A DNA stretch of 64,000 nucleotides. Source: Pleodorina starrii. Taxonomy: Eukaryota > Chlorophyta > Chlorophyceae > Chlamydomonadales > Volvocaceae. The notes beneath the pieces are model-generated. The model was not told where the DNA came from. It searched no databases and saw only the letters and a program-made list of their open reading frames with translations. The translations under genes were made by a program, and so were the position numbers. Below are positions 1 to 11,243 of the stretch, piece after piece (position 1 is the first letter of the stretch; each line of letters begins with the position of its first letter). The DNA lies in NCBI GenBank assembly GCA_030267565.1, contig BRXU01000013.1, positions 124,001 to 188,000 of the forward strand. The letters run 5' to 3'.

Positions 1-3000
1 TGCTGTCTGCGCTGCACGAGGAGCTGCTGGGTGTGTCGCGGGGTGTGAAGCAGGTGGCGGTGGCGGGCGCCATGGTGGGCACGGCCTGGGAGGCGGCGGT
101 GCGCTGCGTGTGGGCGCTGGTGCTGCACCAGGCGGGGTTCAGACCCATCGTGGAGGAGGTGGGTGGCCAAGGGCAGGCTCGGGGGCTGGGGCAGGGCTGA
201 GGGAGGGGCAGCGAGGTAGGAGCAAGGCAGCGGGGTGCGCCTACAGGGTGAGTAGCTGGGCGGGCGGGTGGGCGGGTGGCTGGATGGCTGGGTGAAGGCC
301 CAGGCGCGTAACCAAGAAGTCCGCGTCTGCAAAGGGCGCCATCAAGTGCTGTGTAAGCACAGTCGGGCACTATCAAGCGCTCTGTTTAGCGCTGTTCGGG
401 CGCTACCAGGTTCCCAACCCCGAAATGGTCCCTATCGCTGAACCCCGAATACAGGAGGCGGACGTCCTCCGGGAATTGCTCATCAGCCTGCAGGTGAGGG
501 GTTTGGGTTTGGGGTTTGGGTTTGTGGAACGCCCGTGGGGTGGCCCAGCTGGACATTGAGGCGCCGGGTTGGTGGCATGGCGCCTGGTGTGTGTGGGGGG
601 GGCGCGTGAGTCACCACCCTGGACTGGTGACGCTTAAGGAGTATTGGTTGGCTACCTGACGGGATGCTGCTGCGATGCCCGATGTGGGCCCGGGTCCGCG
701 CTCGGGTTGATGGCCTGACACCACGTCCTGCTTGCTCGGGGAAGGATCCTGAGCCTGTGTGCATGACTGCAGGCTTGCTCGCCGGCGCGATGCCAGCGCG
801 GCCTGGCGTGATGCTTCCTCCGCTCCTTTCTGGCACAAGCATCGACTCGGCAGAAATCCCCTTCACATTTCCAACGACGTCCCACTCTCTCTCTCTCTCC
901 TGCTCCTGCTGATCTGCTTCCACCCCCACTCCCGCTCTTGACAGGACATGTTTGGGGAAGTGGTTTCAGAGCAGCTCGTCCAAAGGGACACGCCCGCCAC
1001 AAGGGCGGCGGCGGCGAAGCAGAAGAACGCAGCGGCCGCGAGCGGCACCACCGCAGGCGCCAACCGCGGCCTTGGTGGCAGCGGCGGCGGCGGCGAAGGT
1101 TCCTCCTCGTCCTCTTCGCTGCTGCCCGAGGTGCTGCTGAGCGCGGACTCTCGGGCTGCTGGCACTGCCTACCCCTCGGCACTGCTGCAGTGCGTTGCCG
1201 CCTCCACACAGGACCTCAAGGACATGTACACGGCGCAGGTGGAGAAAGAGGGGGAGGGGCTAAAAACAACAGATGAGACTGCAGCGGCGGAACGGGCCCC
1301 TTGCTTATGCTGGTGCACCATGGGTTGGGCCCGATAGCGGGTTCTCTGACTTGCTGTGCACGCCTTTGCGATTGGAAGCTAGCTGGGGCCCTTGCTGGGT
1401 CTGACTGAAGTGAGACAGGTAACATGTTGCGCACACAAACGTCCGCTCGGTGCTCGTACAAGATAAACCTCACCTCATTTTCTACTTTTGCTTCCCTTGC
1501 ATATGCCGCAACCCGGTGTTAATGTACGCGCGTAGATGAGCTGTCTGCAAAAGCTGGATGACACATACGCGGACGAAGGTGAGCCGCCCGCCTGTTCACC
1601 CGCCTGCCTGCCCGCCCGCCTGCCTGCCCGCCCGCCTGCCCGCCCGCCTCACTTCCTGCTTGCGTTGGTCGCACGGGCTCATTCTTCCGAGCATTTGGGC
1701 AGCGCGTGCCGTCCGGGTGCCGTAAGGGGTTGCGCTCCGCTGTGTGCGGCTCTTGTGCACTCCAGGCGCCGGTGGGCAAGAGATTGGGCCTCGACGCTGG
1801 GCAATGGATTGAGCCTCGTAGGGACTGCAATGGCGGTCCTGCACTGACAAGAATACCGTTGGGAGCCGGGTGGCGGGAATCGGCACCCCATCTGCGCACC
1901 GTTAGCCCTGCGTTGCCTGCCTTTGCACCGTCCAGCTCCTACGCGCCAGCCAGGGACGCCGCCCGCCGCCAGGGCCTCCCGAATTCTCACTGACTAGAAG
2001 AACCCTACAGTTGCTCAACAATGATTCCTTCCGATTTCCGCATCAGCGCTTCTTTCTCTGCGTACCCCTCCTCCCCGCATCGGCCCCTCCTCCCCGCTCG
2101 CCATTTTCTAGACCCACCTCGCCCCCCTCCCCTCTGACTGCCCTCCAACATCGCATTCCGCTCGTTAGCCACACCCCGGGGCCCTCTGGTACTGCTGGTT
2201 CGTCCAATCCCAGCTGGTTAATACCTGCACATTGCTTCGCTTGCTATCTGAACTCCCTTTCCTACCTGCCCCCCGCCCTCTGCTGCCCAGACGGCGGCCC
2301 CACCGGCCACCAGGTGACACTCCTTGACCTGCTGCGACTGCTGAGGCAGCGCCGCCGAACCGACCCGGCCGCAAACGCCTTCGTGACGGAGCAGCTGAGG
2401 CTGGCCTCCAGCAACGTGATGCAGGTGCGACACGGGGGGGGGGGCACCGTGTGATAGCCATGTACCGCACTACACATGGCGGAGGGCGGAATGGTTCAAG
2501 GCGGACTTGAACCAGCGCCCCAAGCGCCCCAAGCGCCCCCCAGCGTCCCTGTAGCGCTCCCCAAGGTGTTCAGGCAATGCAGGGACGGGGTCATGGCAGT
2601 GCAGGGGAGCCCACAGTTGTGGGTGTCGGCGGAACCCTCTGCGTGGAGGCGAGTGGTCCGCCGGCCCGTCTGCTGAACCCCACGACCCTTCTCTTTTCCT
2701 CCCCACCCGCTCCCACTCGCCCACCCGACCCGCACCCGGGCTCCGGTCAGGTGCTGTTCGGTCTCCGCTCCGGGGAGCGCCTCATCGCCACCGCCTCCTG
2801 CTACCTCACACCGCCGGCGGGGGCCATCGGACAGTCTGCGGGTGCGGGCACGGGCTTGCCTGTAACGACTGGGCCGGCGCCAGGGGTCCCCGGCAGCGGC
2901 GGCGTGTATGGCCGCGAGGGCTGGCTGTACGTCACTCCCCGCGTGTTGGGCTTCAGCACCCTGCTGGCGGGGGACCTCAAGGGCACCACCGATGTAACCA

Positions 3001-4563
3001 GCCACATCAAGCTCAGGGTGGGTCGTGGGTGGATAGCTGCGGTGTGCCGGTGCGAATGGTAGTACTGTGCTGCGCTGTGATGTGCTGTGATGTGCTGTGC
3101 TGAGCTGTGCTAAGCTGTGCTGAGCTGTGCTGTGATGTGCTGTGTGCAGTGTGGTTTCACCCCTGGAGGTGTTGCATCGCGTTGTGTATCCGTGCTCCAT
3201 TCCTCGCCGGTCGACGTCCCGCCAGGCGTCTGGATGCCATCTGCCATCCCATTTGGGATCTGGTCTGGTCTGATCTGATCGAATCTTGCTCCCAACTTGC
3301 GTGTTTGCGTCCGTGCTGCACCTTTCGCGCCCTTCTGTGTAGACTGTACGGGAGGTGACTCGCGGCGATGGAGCCGACACCCTGCTGGTGTGGACTCACG
3401 GTACGTGTTGATACCCCCCGGGCGGGGATGGGGGCACAGTGTTCAGACAGGTTACGCCAGGATGCACTTTGGCACCATGGCATGGTACAGTGAAGTGCTC
3501 CATGTAGCCTCATACCGGGAGGGGACGGGTGTGTCGGGCGGTCGTGTCTCGTGTTGTCCTGGGCCTGGTGGCACAAAGCTGCGGGCCTCGACAATGCCCA
3601 CGAAGCTGGGCAGCGCCGGTACAGCTCTTCACGGCACTTGCACGTCCTTCGCAATTTGGTACCCGCGCTCATCTCTCGTCCCCTTTGCAAATACGCCGTG
3701 ACGCTCTCCTATCCCAAGGTGGCGACCTGTTCCACTTGTACGGCTTCGCCGCCGGTGAGCGCGACCGCCTCTGCAACCTCATCAACGGCACCCCAGCTGT
3801 CGGCCGCCTGCCGCACCTGTCCCGCCTGTCTCCTGCGGTCGGCGGAGCGGTGGGAAGCGGCGGCGTCAGCGGTCACGGCTCCCCCCGCCGCTCGAACGGC
3901 GGACAGGCCCCGACCACGATCGCGACGGCGGTGGCTGCGAGCGCCGGCAGCGCTGGCGGCGTCACACCGTCAGGACTGGCCACGCCGCCGCTCGGGCTGC
4001 CAAAACCGCCCTCCCAGGCCTCCAACCTCGCGGCGGCGATCATGTCCGCCTTCACGTCCTCCTCAGCGGCGGCGGCGCCCCAGGCGACTGCGTCCGCCGC
4101 CAACCTGCCTGCACCCGCAGCCGGCGGCGGCCCATTGGCGCGCGTCAGTGGTCGGGCAGTAAGGGATGCCGGAAGCGCCGGCGCCGCAGAGGTAGCGGCT
4201 GCCGCTGCCTCCACCGCTGCGTCACAGCAGGTGGCGCCGTCCTGGCCCGGCGAGAGCGTGTCTCTCCCGCTTCTATCCGCTCCATGCCACCTGGTCAACG
4301 TGTTGCGCAACAAGGACGGGTTGCTGCACCTGTACGCCGACCGGTTGGACTTTGTCTGCAGCGCCGACCCGGGGGTCAGTCGCTCCATGTCGCTGTCGGC
4401 CATCAACAACGTCAGCCAGCGGCCTGCAGGCTGGGGCGGCGGCTCGGTGCTGGTGCTGGTACTGGAGGGGGACAAGACGCCGGTGGTGTTTGGCGGCATT
4501 GGCGATACACTGCTGGCGGCGCTCAAGCAAAACATATCGGAGCTGTGCTTCGCGAATGGGTAA
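1..4563 (+). CDS. Munc13-like (MHD2) plus double GRAM-domain protein, 5' partial
   Basis: Exons: <3..158, 455..493, 945..1238, 1536..1578, 2291..2424, 2751..3017, 3343..3400, 3719..4563 (stop TAA). Splice phases are compatible throughout and give 611 residues. The first half resembles the Munc13 homology 2 region: a helical stretch ending FRPIVEE, then EADVLRELLISLQDMFGEVV, then TLLDLLRLLRQRRRTDPAAN. The middle is a GRAM domain (about residues 222-345) with VLFGLRSGERLIATASCYL, EGWLYVTPRVLGFST and GDLFHLYGFAAGERDR. The C-terminal exon has an Ala/Pro-rich linker and a second GRAM-like fold (DGLLHLYADRLDFVC, SVLVLVLEGDKTPVVFGG). GRAM domains bind membrane lipids and MHD/MUN segments act in vesicle priming, so a membrane-trafficking role is inferred. 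The GRAM call is firm and the MHD2 call moderate. The upstream exons lie outside the window. Confidence 0.72.
1586..1650. repeat. intronic GCCTGCCCGCCC-type minisatellite
   Basis: Imperfect direct repeats of CCCGCCTGCCTG and CCCGCC fill the 5' part of the intron after the short 43-nt exon of the GRAM gene. They have no coding potential that fits the flanking phases. Confidence 0.6.
3064..3150. repeat. intronic TGTGCTG(A/T)G minisatellite
   Basis: Degenerate tandem units of TGTGCTG, TGATGTGCTG and GAGCTGTGC lie in the intron between the two halves of the first GRAM domain. This is a simple low-complexity expansion. Confidence 0.55.
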
Positions 4564-4701
4564 CGAGGAGGAGTGAGGGGCTGGAGGCGAATGGGCGGGG
4601 TAGGAGCTGCGGCGGTGGGGGGCCTACGGTCCGCGATTGATCCTGCCGAATGTTTTTTCGAGATGGGAAGATTGCAAGATGGAACGGAATGCATGGCGGC
4701 C

Positions 4702-4706
4702 TGTAA
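4702..4706 (+). terminator. candidate TGTAA polyadenylation signal
   Basis: TGTAA, the usual polyadenylation signal of volvocine algae, lies about 140 nt past the GRAM gene stop codon. The motif is short, so the assignment rests on position only. A second TGTAA occurs near 5020. Confidence 0.4.
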
Positions 4707-5116
4707 CGGCTGCGGCAAGGCATGCCGGCTGACTGGATGGATGGTTGGATGAACTGTATGAGGCAGTGGCCGACCGGGGCAGGGTGGTCTTCCTGTTGTC
4801 GGTGCGGCGACTATTTCTCGCTGCGGCTCTGGTCTGAAGGACCATTCGAGTCCCAGCGTGTCCGTACATCGTGCAAGCGGACAGACAGCCGCCAGGCAGG
4901 GTGAGGATCACATTGATGGTTCTGCAGGGCTGACGGTCGGCGCTCTCCATGATGGGAGATGCCAATGTGGTGGGACCGAGGCATCCAGCCCGCCTGCACG
5001 GTAAACGCCGGAAGAGGCACTGTAACTACTATCTACACTTCTCTCAACAGGCTTTGTCAGGCTCCGTGGGTCTATATGTCCTATTGCTCGTTGAAGGGCC
5101 GTTTCATGTACACCCC
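4707..5116. other. intergenic, GRAM gene 3' flank to satellite
   Basis: No gene or RNA structure is recognised in this stretch. It ends abruptly at the start of the TCAGG array. Confidence 0.6.
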
Positions 5117-5857
5117 CAGGTCAGGTCAGGTCAGGTCAGGTCAGGTCAGGTCAGGTCAGGTCAGGTCAGGTCAGGTCAGGTCAGGTCAGGTCAGGTCAGG
5201 TCAGGTCAGGTCAGGTCAGGTCAGGTCAGGTCAGGTCAGGTCAGGTCAGGTCAGGTCAGGTCAGGTCAGGTCAGGTCAGGTCAGGTCAGGTCAGGTCAGG
5301 TCAGGTCAGGTCAGGTCAGGTCAGGTCAGGTCAGGTCAGGTCAGGTCAGGTCAGGTCAGGTCGGGTCGGGTCGGGTCAGGTCAGGTCAGGTCAGGTCAGG
5401 TCAGGTCAGGTCAGGTCAGGTCAGGTCAGGTCAGGTCAGGTCAGGTCAGGTCAGGTCAGGTCAGGTCAGGTCAGGTCAGGTCAGGTCAGGTCAGGTCAGG
5501 TCAGGTCAGGTCAGGTCAGGTCAGGTCAGGTCAGGTCAGGTCAGGTCAGGTCAGGTCAGGTGAGGTGAGGTGAGGTGAGGTGAGGTGAGGTGAGGTGAGG
5601 TGAGGTGAGGTCAGGTCAGGTCAGGTCAGGTCAGGTCAGGTCAGGTCAGGTCAGGTCAGGTCAGGTCAGGTCAGGTCAGGTCAGGTCAGGTCAGGTCAGG
5701 TCAGGTCAGGTCAGGTCAGGTCAGGTCAGGTCAGGTCAGGTCAGGTCAGGTCAGGTCAGGTCAGGTCAGGTCAGGTCAGGTCAGGTCAGGTCAGGTCAGG
5801 TCAGGTCAGGTCAGGTCAGGTCAGGTCAGGTCAGGTCAGGTCAGGTCAGGTCAGGTC
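5117..5857. repeat. TCAGG pentanucleotide satellite, block A (variant-bearing)
   Basis: About 148 head-to-tail copies of a 5-bp unit (TCAGG/GGTCA). Two internal variant clusters are visible: TCGGG x3 at 5361-5375 and TGAGG x10 at 5561-5610. The other units are identical. Because 5 is not a multiple of 3, the array is open in several frames and encodes artefactual VRSGQ-type repeats, which are not genes. The block ends where a MITE is inserted at 5858. Confidence 0.97.
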
Positions 5858-6265
5858 CAGGGTTGCTATCTTCCTTGACGGGAGTATCTACGGGCTCAGA
5901 TATTCGTTGCTCAAATGTTCCAAAAACTTCTATGGATGACGAGAAGTTTTTTGGCTGGGAAGGCCCAAAAGTATCTGTGTGCAGTGGCCAGATATCAACC
6001 ATGACCATGTGCAATGTAGGAACTTGTTTTCAGTAATATCCAGCACAGTTGTTCGGAGCCGAAAACATCTTTTTCGCCGTCGGGAGGGAGCCGGCGACGT
6101 GATTTTATGGGGAAATGGGCTTCCGAAGTTCTATGGATGATCAGATTGTATGGTCAGAATTCTCCCTAAAATATCCTACTGGACACTCAAAATCGTAAAA
6201 AAAACTTCTATAAAGTTTCAAATTTTTGGGCAAATAGATATTTTTATCCTAAGATAGCAACCCTG
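5858..6265. mobile_element. 408-bp hAT-like MITE inserted in the satellite
   Basis: The ends are 15-bp perfect terminal inverted repeats: CAGGGTTGCTATCTT at 5858-5872 and its reverse complement at 6251-6265. The element is AT-rich against the satellite and has no coding capacity, so it is non-autonomous. The flanks read GTCAGGTC on both sides, an 8-bp target duplication. The satellite register changes across the element in a way that allows only a 3- or 8-bp duplication. A CAGGG terminus with an 8-bp duplication fits the hAT superfamily. Inside is a small hairpin (arms about 5920-5930 and 5942-5953), and TTCTATGGATGA occurs twice (5928 and 6129). Confidence 0.88.
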
Positions 6266-9200
6266 GTCAGGTCAGGTCAGGTCAGGTCAGGTCAGGTCAG
6301 GTCAGGTCAGGTCAGGTCAGGTCAGGTCAGGTCAGGTCAGGTCAGGTCAGGTCAGGTCAGGTCAGGTCAGGTCAGGTCAGGTCAGGTCAGGTCAGGTCAG
6401 GTCAGGTCAGGTCAGGTCAGGTCAGGTCAGGTCAGGTCAGGTCAGGTCAGGTCAGGTCAGGTCAGGTCAGGTCAGGTCAGGTCAGGTCAGGTCAGGTCAG
6501 GTCAGGTCAGGTCAGGTCAGGTCAGGTCAGGTCAGGTCAGGTCAGGTCAGGTCAGGTCAGGTCAGGTCAGGTCAGGTCAGGTCAGGTCAGGTCAGGTCAG
6601 GTCAGGTCAGGTCAGGTCAGGTCAGGTCAGGTCAGGTCAGGTCAGGTCAGGTCAGGTCAGGTCAGGTCAGGTCAGGTCAGGTCAGGTCAGGTCAGGTCAG
6701 GTCAGGTCAGGTCAGGTCAGGTCAGGTCAGGTCAGGTCAGGTCAGGTCAGGTCAGGTCAGGTCAGGTCAGGTCAGGTCAGGTCAGGTCAGGTCAGGTCAG
6801 GTCAGGTCAGGTCAGGTCAGGTCAGGTCAGGTCAGGTCAGGTCAGGTCAGGTCAGGTCAGGTCAGGTCAGGTCAGGTCAGGTCAGGTCAGGTCAGGTCAG
6901 GTCAGGTCAGGTCAGGTCAGGTCAGGTCAGGTCAGGTCAGGTCAGGTCAGGTCAGGTCAGGTCAGGTCAGGTCAGGTCAGGTCAGGTCAGGTCAGGTCAG
7001 GTCAGGTCAGGTCAGGTCAGGTCAGGTCAGGTCAGGTCAGGTCAGGTCAGGTCAGGTCAGGTCAGGTCAGGTCAGGTCAGGTCAGGTCAGGTCAGGTCAG
7101 GTCAGGTCAGGTCAGGTCAGGTCAGGTCAGGTCAGGTCAGGTCAGGTCAGGTCAGGTCAGGTCAGGTCAGGTCAGGTCAGGTCAGGTCAGGTCAGGTCAG
7201 GTCAGGTCAGGTCAGGTCAGGTCAGGTCAGGTCAGGTCAGGTCAGGTCAGGTCAGGTCAGGTCAGGTCAGGTCAGGTCAGGTCAGGTCAGGTCAGGTCAG
7301 GTCAGGTCAGGTCAGGTCAGGTCAGGTCAGGTCAGGTCAGGTCAGGTCAGGTCAGGTCAGGTCAGGTCAGGTCAGGTCAGGTCAGGTCAGGTCAGGTCAG
7401 GTCAGGTCAGGTCAGGTCAGGTCAGGTCAGGTCAGGTCAGGTCAGGTCAGGTCAGGTCAGGTCAGGTCAGGTCAGGTCAGGTCAGGTCAGGTCAGGTCAG
7501 GTCAGGTCAGGTCAGGTCAGGTCAGGTCAGGTCAGGTCAGGTCAGGTCAGGTCAGGTCAGGTCAGGTCAGGTCAGGTCAGGTCAGGTCAGGTCAGGTCAG
7601 GTCAGGTCAGGTCAGGTCAGGTCAGGTCAGGTCAGGTCAGGTCAGGTCAGGTCAGGTCAGGTCAGGTCAGGTCAGGTCAGGTCAGGTCAGGTCAGGTCAG
7701 GTCAGGTCAGGTCAGGTCAGGTCAGGTCAGGTCAGGTCAGGTCAGGTCAGGTCAGGTCAGGTCAGGTCAGGTCAGGTCAGGTCAGGTCAGGTCAGGTCAG
7801 GTCAGGTCAGGTCAGGTCAGGTCAGGTCAGGTCAGGTCAGGTCAGGTCAGGTCAGGTCAGGTCAGGTCAGGTCAGGTCAGGTCAGGTCAGGTCAGGTCAG
7901 GTCAGGTCAGGTCAGGTCAGGTCAGGTCAGGTCAGGTCAGGTCAGGTCAGGTCAGGTCAGGTCAGGTCAGGTCAGGTCAGGTCAGGTCAGGTCAGGTCAG
8001 GTCAGGTCAGGTCAGGTCAGGTCAGGTCAGGTCAGGTCAGGTCAGGTCAGGTCAGGTCAGGTCAGGTCAGGTCAGGTCAGGTCAGGTCAGGTCAGGTCAG
8101 GTCAGGTCAGGTCAGGTCAGGTCAGGTCAGGTCAGGTCAGGTCAGGTCAGGTCAGGTCAGGTCAGGTCAGGTCAGGTCAGGTCAGGTCAGGTCAGGTCAG
8201 GTCAGGTCAGGTCAGGTCAGGTCAGGTCAGGTCAGGTCAGGTCAGGTCAGGTCAGGTCAGGTCAGGTCAGGTCAGGTCAGGTCAGGTCAGGTCAGGTCAG
8301 GTCAGGTCAGGTCAGGTCAGGTCAGGTCAGGTCAGGTCAGGTCAGGTCAGGTCAGGTCAGGTCAGGTCAGGTCAGGTCAGGTCAGGTCAGGTCAGGTCAG
8401 GTCAGGTCAGGTCAGGTCAGGTCAGGTCAGGTCAGGTCAGGTCAGGTCAGGTCAGGTCAGGTCAGGTCAGGTCAGGTCAGGTCAGGTCAGGTCAGGTCAG
8501 GTCAGGTCAGGTCAGGTCAGGTCAGGTCAGGTCAGGTCAGGTCAGGTCAGGTCAGGTCAGGTCAGGTCAGGTCAGGTCAGGTCAGGTCAGGTCAGGTCAG
8601 GTCAGGTCAGGTCAGGTCAGGTCAGGTCAGGTCAGGTCAGGTCAGGTCAGGTCAGGTCAGGTCAGGTCAGGTCAGGTCAGGTCAGGTCAGGTCAGGTCAG
8701 GTCAGGTCAGGTCAGGTCAGGTCAGGTCAGGTCAGGTCAGGTCAGGTCAGGTCAGGTCAGGTCAGGTCAGGTCAGGTCAGGTCAGGTCAGGTCAGGTCAG
8801 GTCAGGTCAGGTCAGGTCAGGTCAGGTCAGGTCAGGTCAGGTCAGGTCAGGTCAGGTCAGGTCAGGTCAGGTCAGGTCAGGTCAGGTCAGGTCAGGTCAG
8901 GTCAGGTCAGGTCAGGTCAGGTCAGGTCAGGTCAGGTCAGGTCAGGTCAGGTCAGGTCAGGTCAGGTCAGGTCAGGTCAGGTCAGGTCAGGTCAGGTCAG
9001 GTCAGGTCAGGTCAGGTCAGGTCAGGTCAGGTCAGGTCAGGTCAGGTCAGGTCAGGTCAGGTCAGGTCAGGTCAGGTCAGGTCAGGTCAGGTCAGGTCAG
9101 GTCAGGTCAGGTCAGGTCAGGTCAGGTCAGGTCAGGTCAGGTCAGGTCAGGTCAGGTCAGGTCAGGTCAGGTCAGGTCAGGTCAGGTCAGGTCAGGTCAG

Positions 9201-11243
9201 GTCAGGTCAGGTCAGGTCAGGTCAGGTCAGGTCAGGTCAGGTCAGGTCAGGTCAGGTCAGGTCAGGTCAGGTCAGGTCAGGTCAGGTCAGGTCAGGTCAG
9301 GTCAGGTCAGGTCAGGTCAGGTCAGGTCAGGTCAGGTCAGGTCAGGTCAGGTCAGGTCAGGTCAGGTCAGGTCAGGTCAGGTCAGGTCAGGTCAGGTCAG
9401 GTCAGGTCAGGTCAGGTCAGGTCAGGTCAGGTCAGGTCAGGTCAGGTCAGGTCAGGTCAGGTCAGGTCAGGTCAGGTCAGGTCAGGTCAGGTCAGGTCAG
9501 GTCAGGTCAGGTCAGGTCAGGTCAGGTCAGGTCAGGTCAGGTCAGGTCAGGTCAGGTCAGGTCAGGTCAGGTCAGGTCAGGTCAGGTCAGGTCAGGTCAG
9601 GTCAGGTCAGGTCAGGTCAGGTCAGGTCAGGTCAGGTCAGGTCAGGTCAGGTCAGGTCAGGTCAGGTCAGGTCAGGTCAGGTCAGGTCAGGTCAGGTCAG
9701 GTCAGGTCAGGTCAGGTCAGGTCAGGTCAGGTCAGGTCAGGTCAGGTCAGGTCAGGTCAGGTCAGGTCAGGTCAGGTCAGGTCAGGTCAGGTCAGGTCAG
9801 GTCAGGTCAGGTCAGGTCAGGTCAGGTCAGGTCAGGTCAGGTCAGGTCAGGTCAGGTCAGGTCAGGTCAGGTCAGGTCAGGTCAGGTCAGGTCAGGTCAG
9901 GTCAGGTCAGGTCAGGTCAGGTCAGGTCAGGTCAGGTCAGGTCAGGTCAGGTCAGGTCAGGTCAGGTCAGGTCAGGTCAGGTCAGGTCAGGTCAGGTCAG
10001 GTCAGGTCAGGTCAGGTCAGGTCAGGTCAGGTCAGGTCAGGTCAGGTCAGGTCAGGTCAGGTCAGGTCAGGTCAGGTCAGGTCAGGTCAGGTCAGGTCAG
10101 GTCAGGTCAGGTCAGGTCAGGTCAGGTCAGGTCAGGTCAGGTCAGGTCAGGTCAGGTCAGGTCAGGTCAGGTCAGGTCAGGTCAGGTCAGGTCAGGTCAG
10201 GTCAGGTCAGGTCAGGTCAGGTCAGGTCAGGTCAGGTCAGGTCAGGTCAGGTCAGGTCAGGTCAGGTCAGGTCAGGTCAGGTCAGGTCAGGTCAGGTCAG
10301 GTCAGGTCAGGTCAGGTCAGGTCAGGTCAGGTCAGGTCAGGTCAGGTCAGGTCAGGTCAGGTCAGGTCAGGTCAGGTCAGGTCAGGTCAGGTCAGGTCAG
10401 GTCAGGTCAGGTCAGGTCAGGTCAGGTCAGGTCAGGTCAGGTCAGGTCAGGTCAGGTCAGGTCAGGTCAGGTCAGGTCAGGTCAGGTCAGGTCAGGTCAG
10501 GTCAGGTCAGGTCAGGTCAGGTCAGGTCAGGTCAGGTCAGGTCAGGTCAGGTCAGGTCAGGTCAGGTCAGGTCAGGTCAGGTCAGGTCAGGTCAGGTCAG
10601 GTCAGGTCAGGTCAGGTCAGGTCAGGTCAGGTCAGGTCAGGTCAGGTCAGGTCAGGTCAGGTCAGGTCAGGTCAGGTCAGGTCAGGTCAGGTCAGGTCAG
10701 GTCAGGTCAGGTCAGGTCAGGTCAGGTCAGGTCAGGTCAGGTCAGGTCAGGTCAGGTCAGGTCAGGTCAGGTCAGGTCAGGTCAGGTCAGGTCAGGTCAG
10801 GTCAGGTCAGGTCAGGTCAGGTCAGGTCAGGTCAGGTCAGGTCAGGTCAGGTCAGGTCAGGTCAGGTCAGGTCAGGTCAGGTCAGGTCAGGTCAGGTCAG
10901 GTCAGGTCAGGTCAGGTCAGGTCAGGTCAGGTCAGGTCAGGTCAGGTCAGGTCAGGTCAGGTCAGGTCAGGTCAGGTCAGGTCAGGTCAGGTCAGGTCAG
11001 GTCAGGTCAGGTCAGGTCAGGTCAGGTCAGGTCAGGTCAGGACAGGTCAGGTCAGGTCAGGTCAGGTCAGGTCAGGTCAGGTCAGGTCAGGTCAGGTCAG
11101 GTCAGGTCAGGTCAGGTCAGGTCAGGTCAGGTCAGGTCAGGTCAGGTCAGGTCAGGTCAGGTCAGGTCAGGTCAGGTCAGGTCAGGTCAGGTCAGGTCAG
11201 GTCAGGTCAGGTCAGGTCAGGTCAGGTCAGGTCAGGTCAGGTC
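6266..11243. repeat. TCAGG pentanucleotide satellite, block B (near-homogeneous)
   Basis: About 995 copies of the same 5-bp unit as block A. One substitution is visible, at 11042 (GACAG). The array ends cleanly at 11243 against unique AT-richer DNA. The homogeneity contrasts with block A and implies recent expansion, or an assembler-chosen length. The unit equals the telomeric repeat of some beetles but not the TTTTAGGG type expected of green algae, so this is treated as an interstitial satellite. Confidence 0.97.

Noticed and set aside
4949..6036. Long VRSGQ-repeat open frames across the satellite
   Set aside because: A 5-bp repeat without stops is open in several frames at once. There is no splice or codon-use support, so this is an artefact of the TCAGG array.
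5117..11243. Satellite as an internal telomere or beetle contamination
   Set aside because: The array is flanked on both sides by ordinary volvocine-like sequence and split by an AT-rich MITE. Unit identity with beetle telomeres alone is weak evidence.
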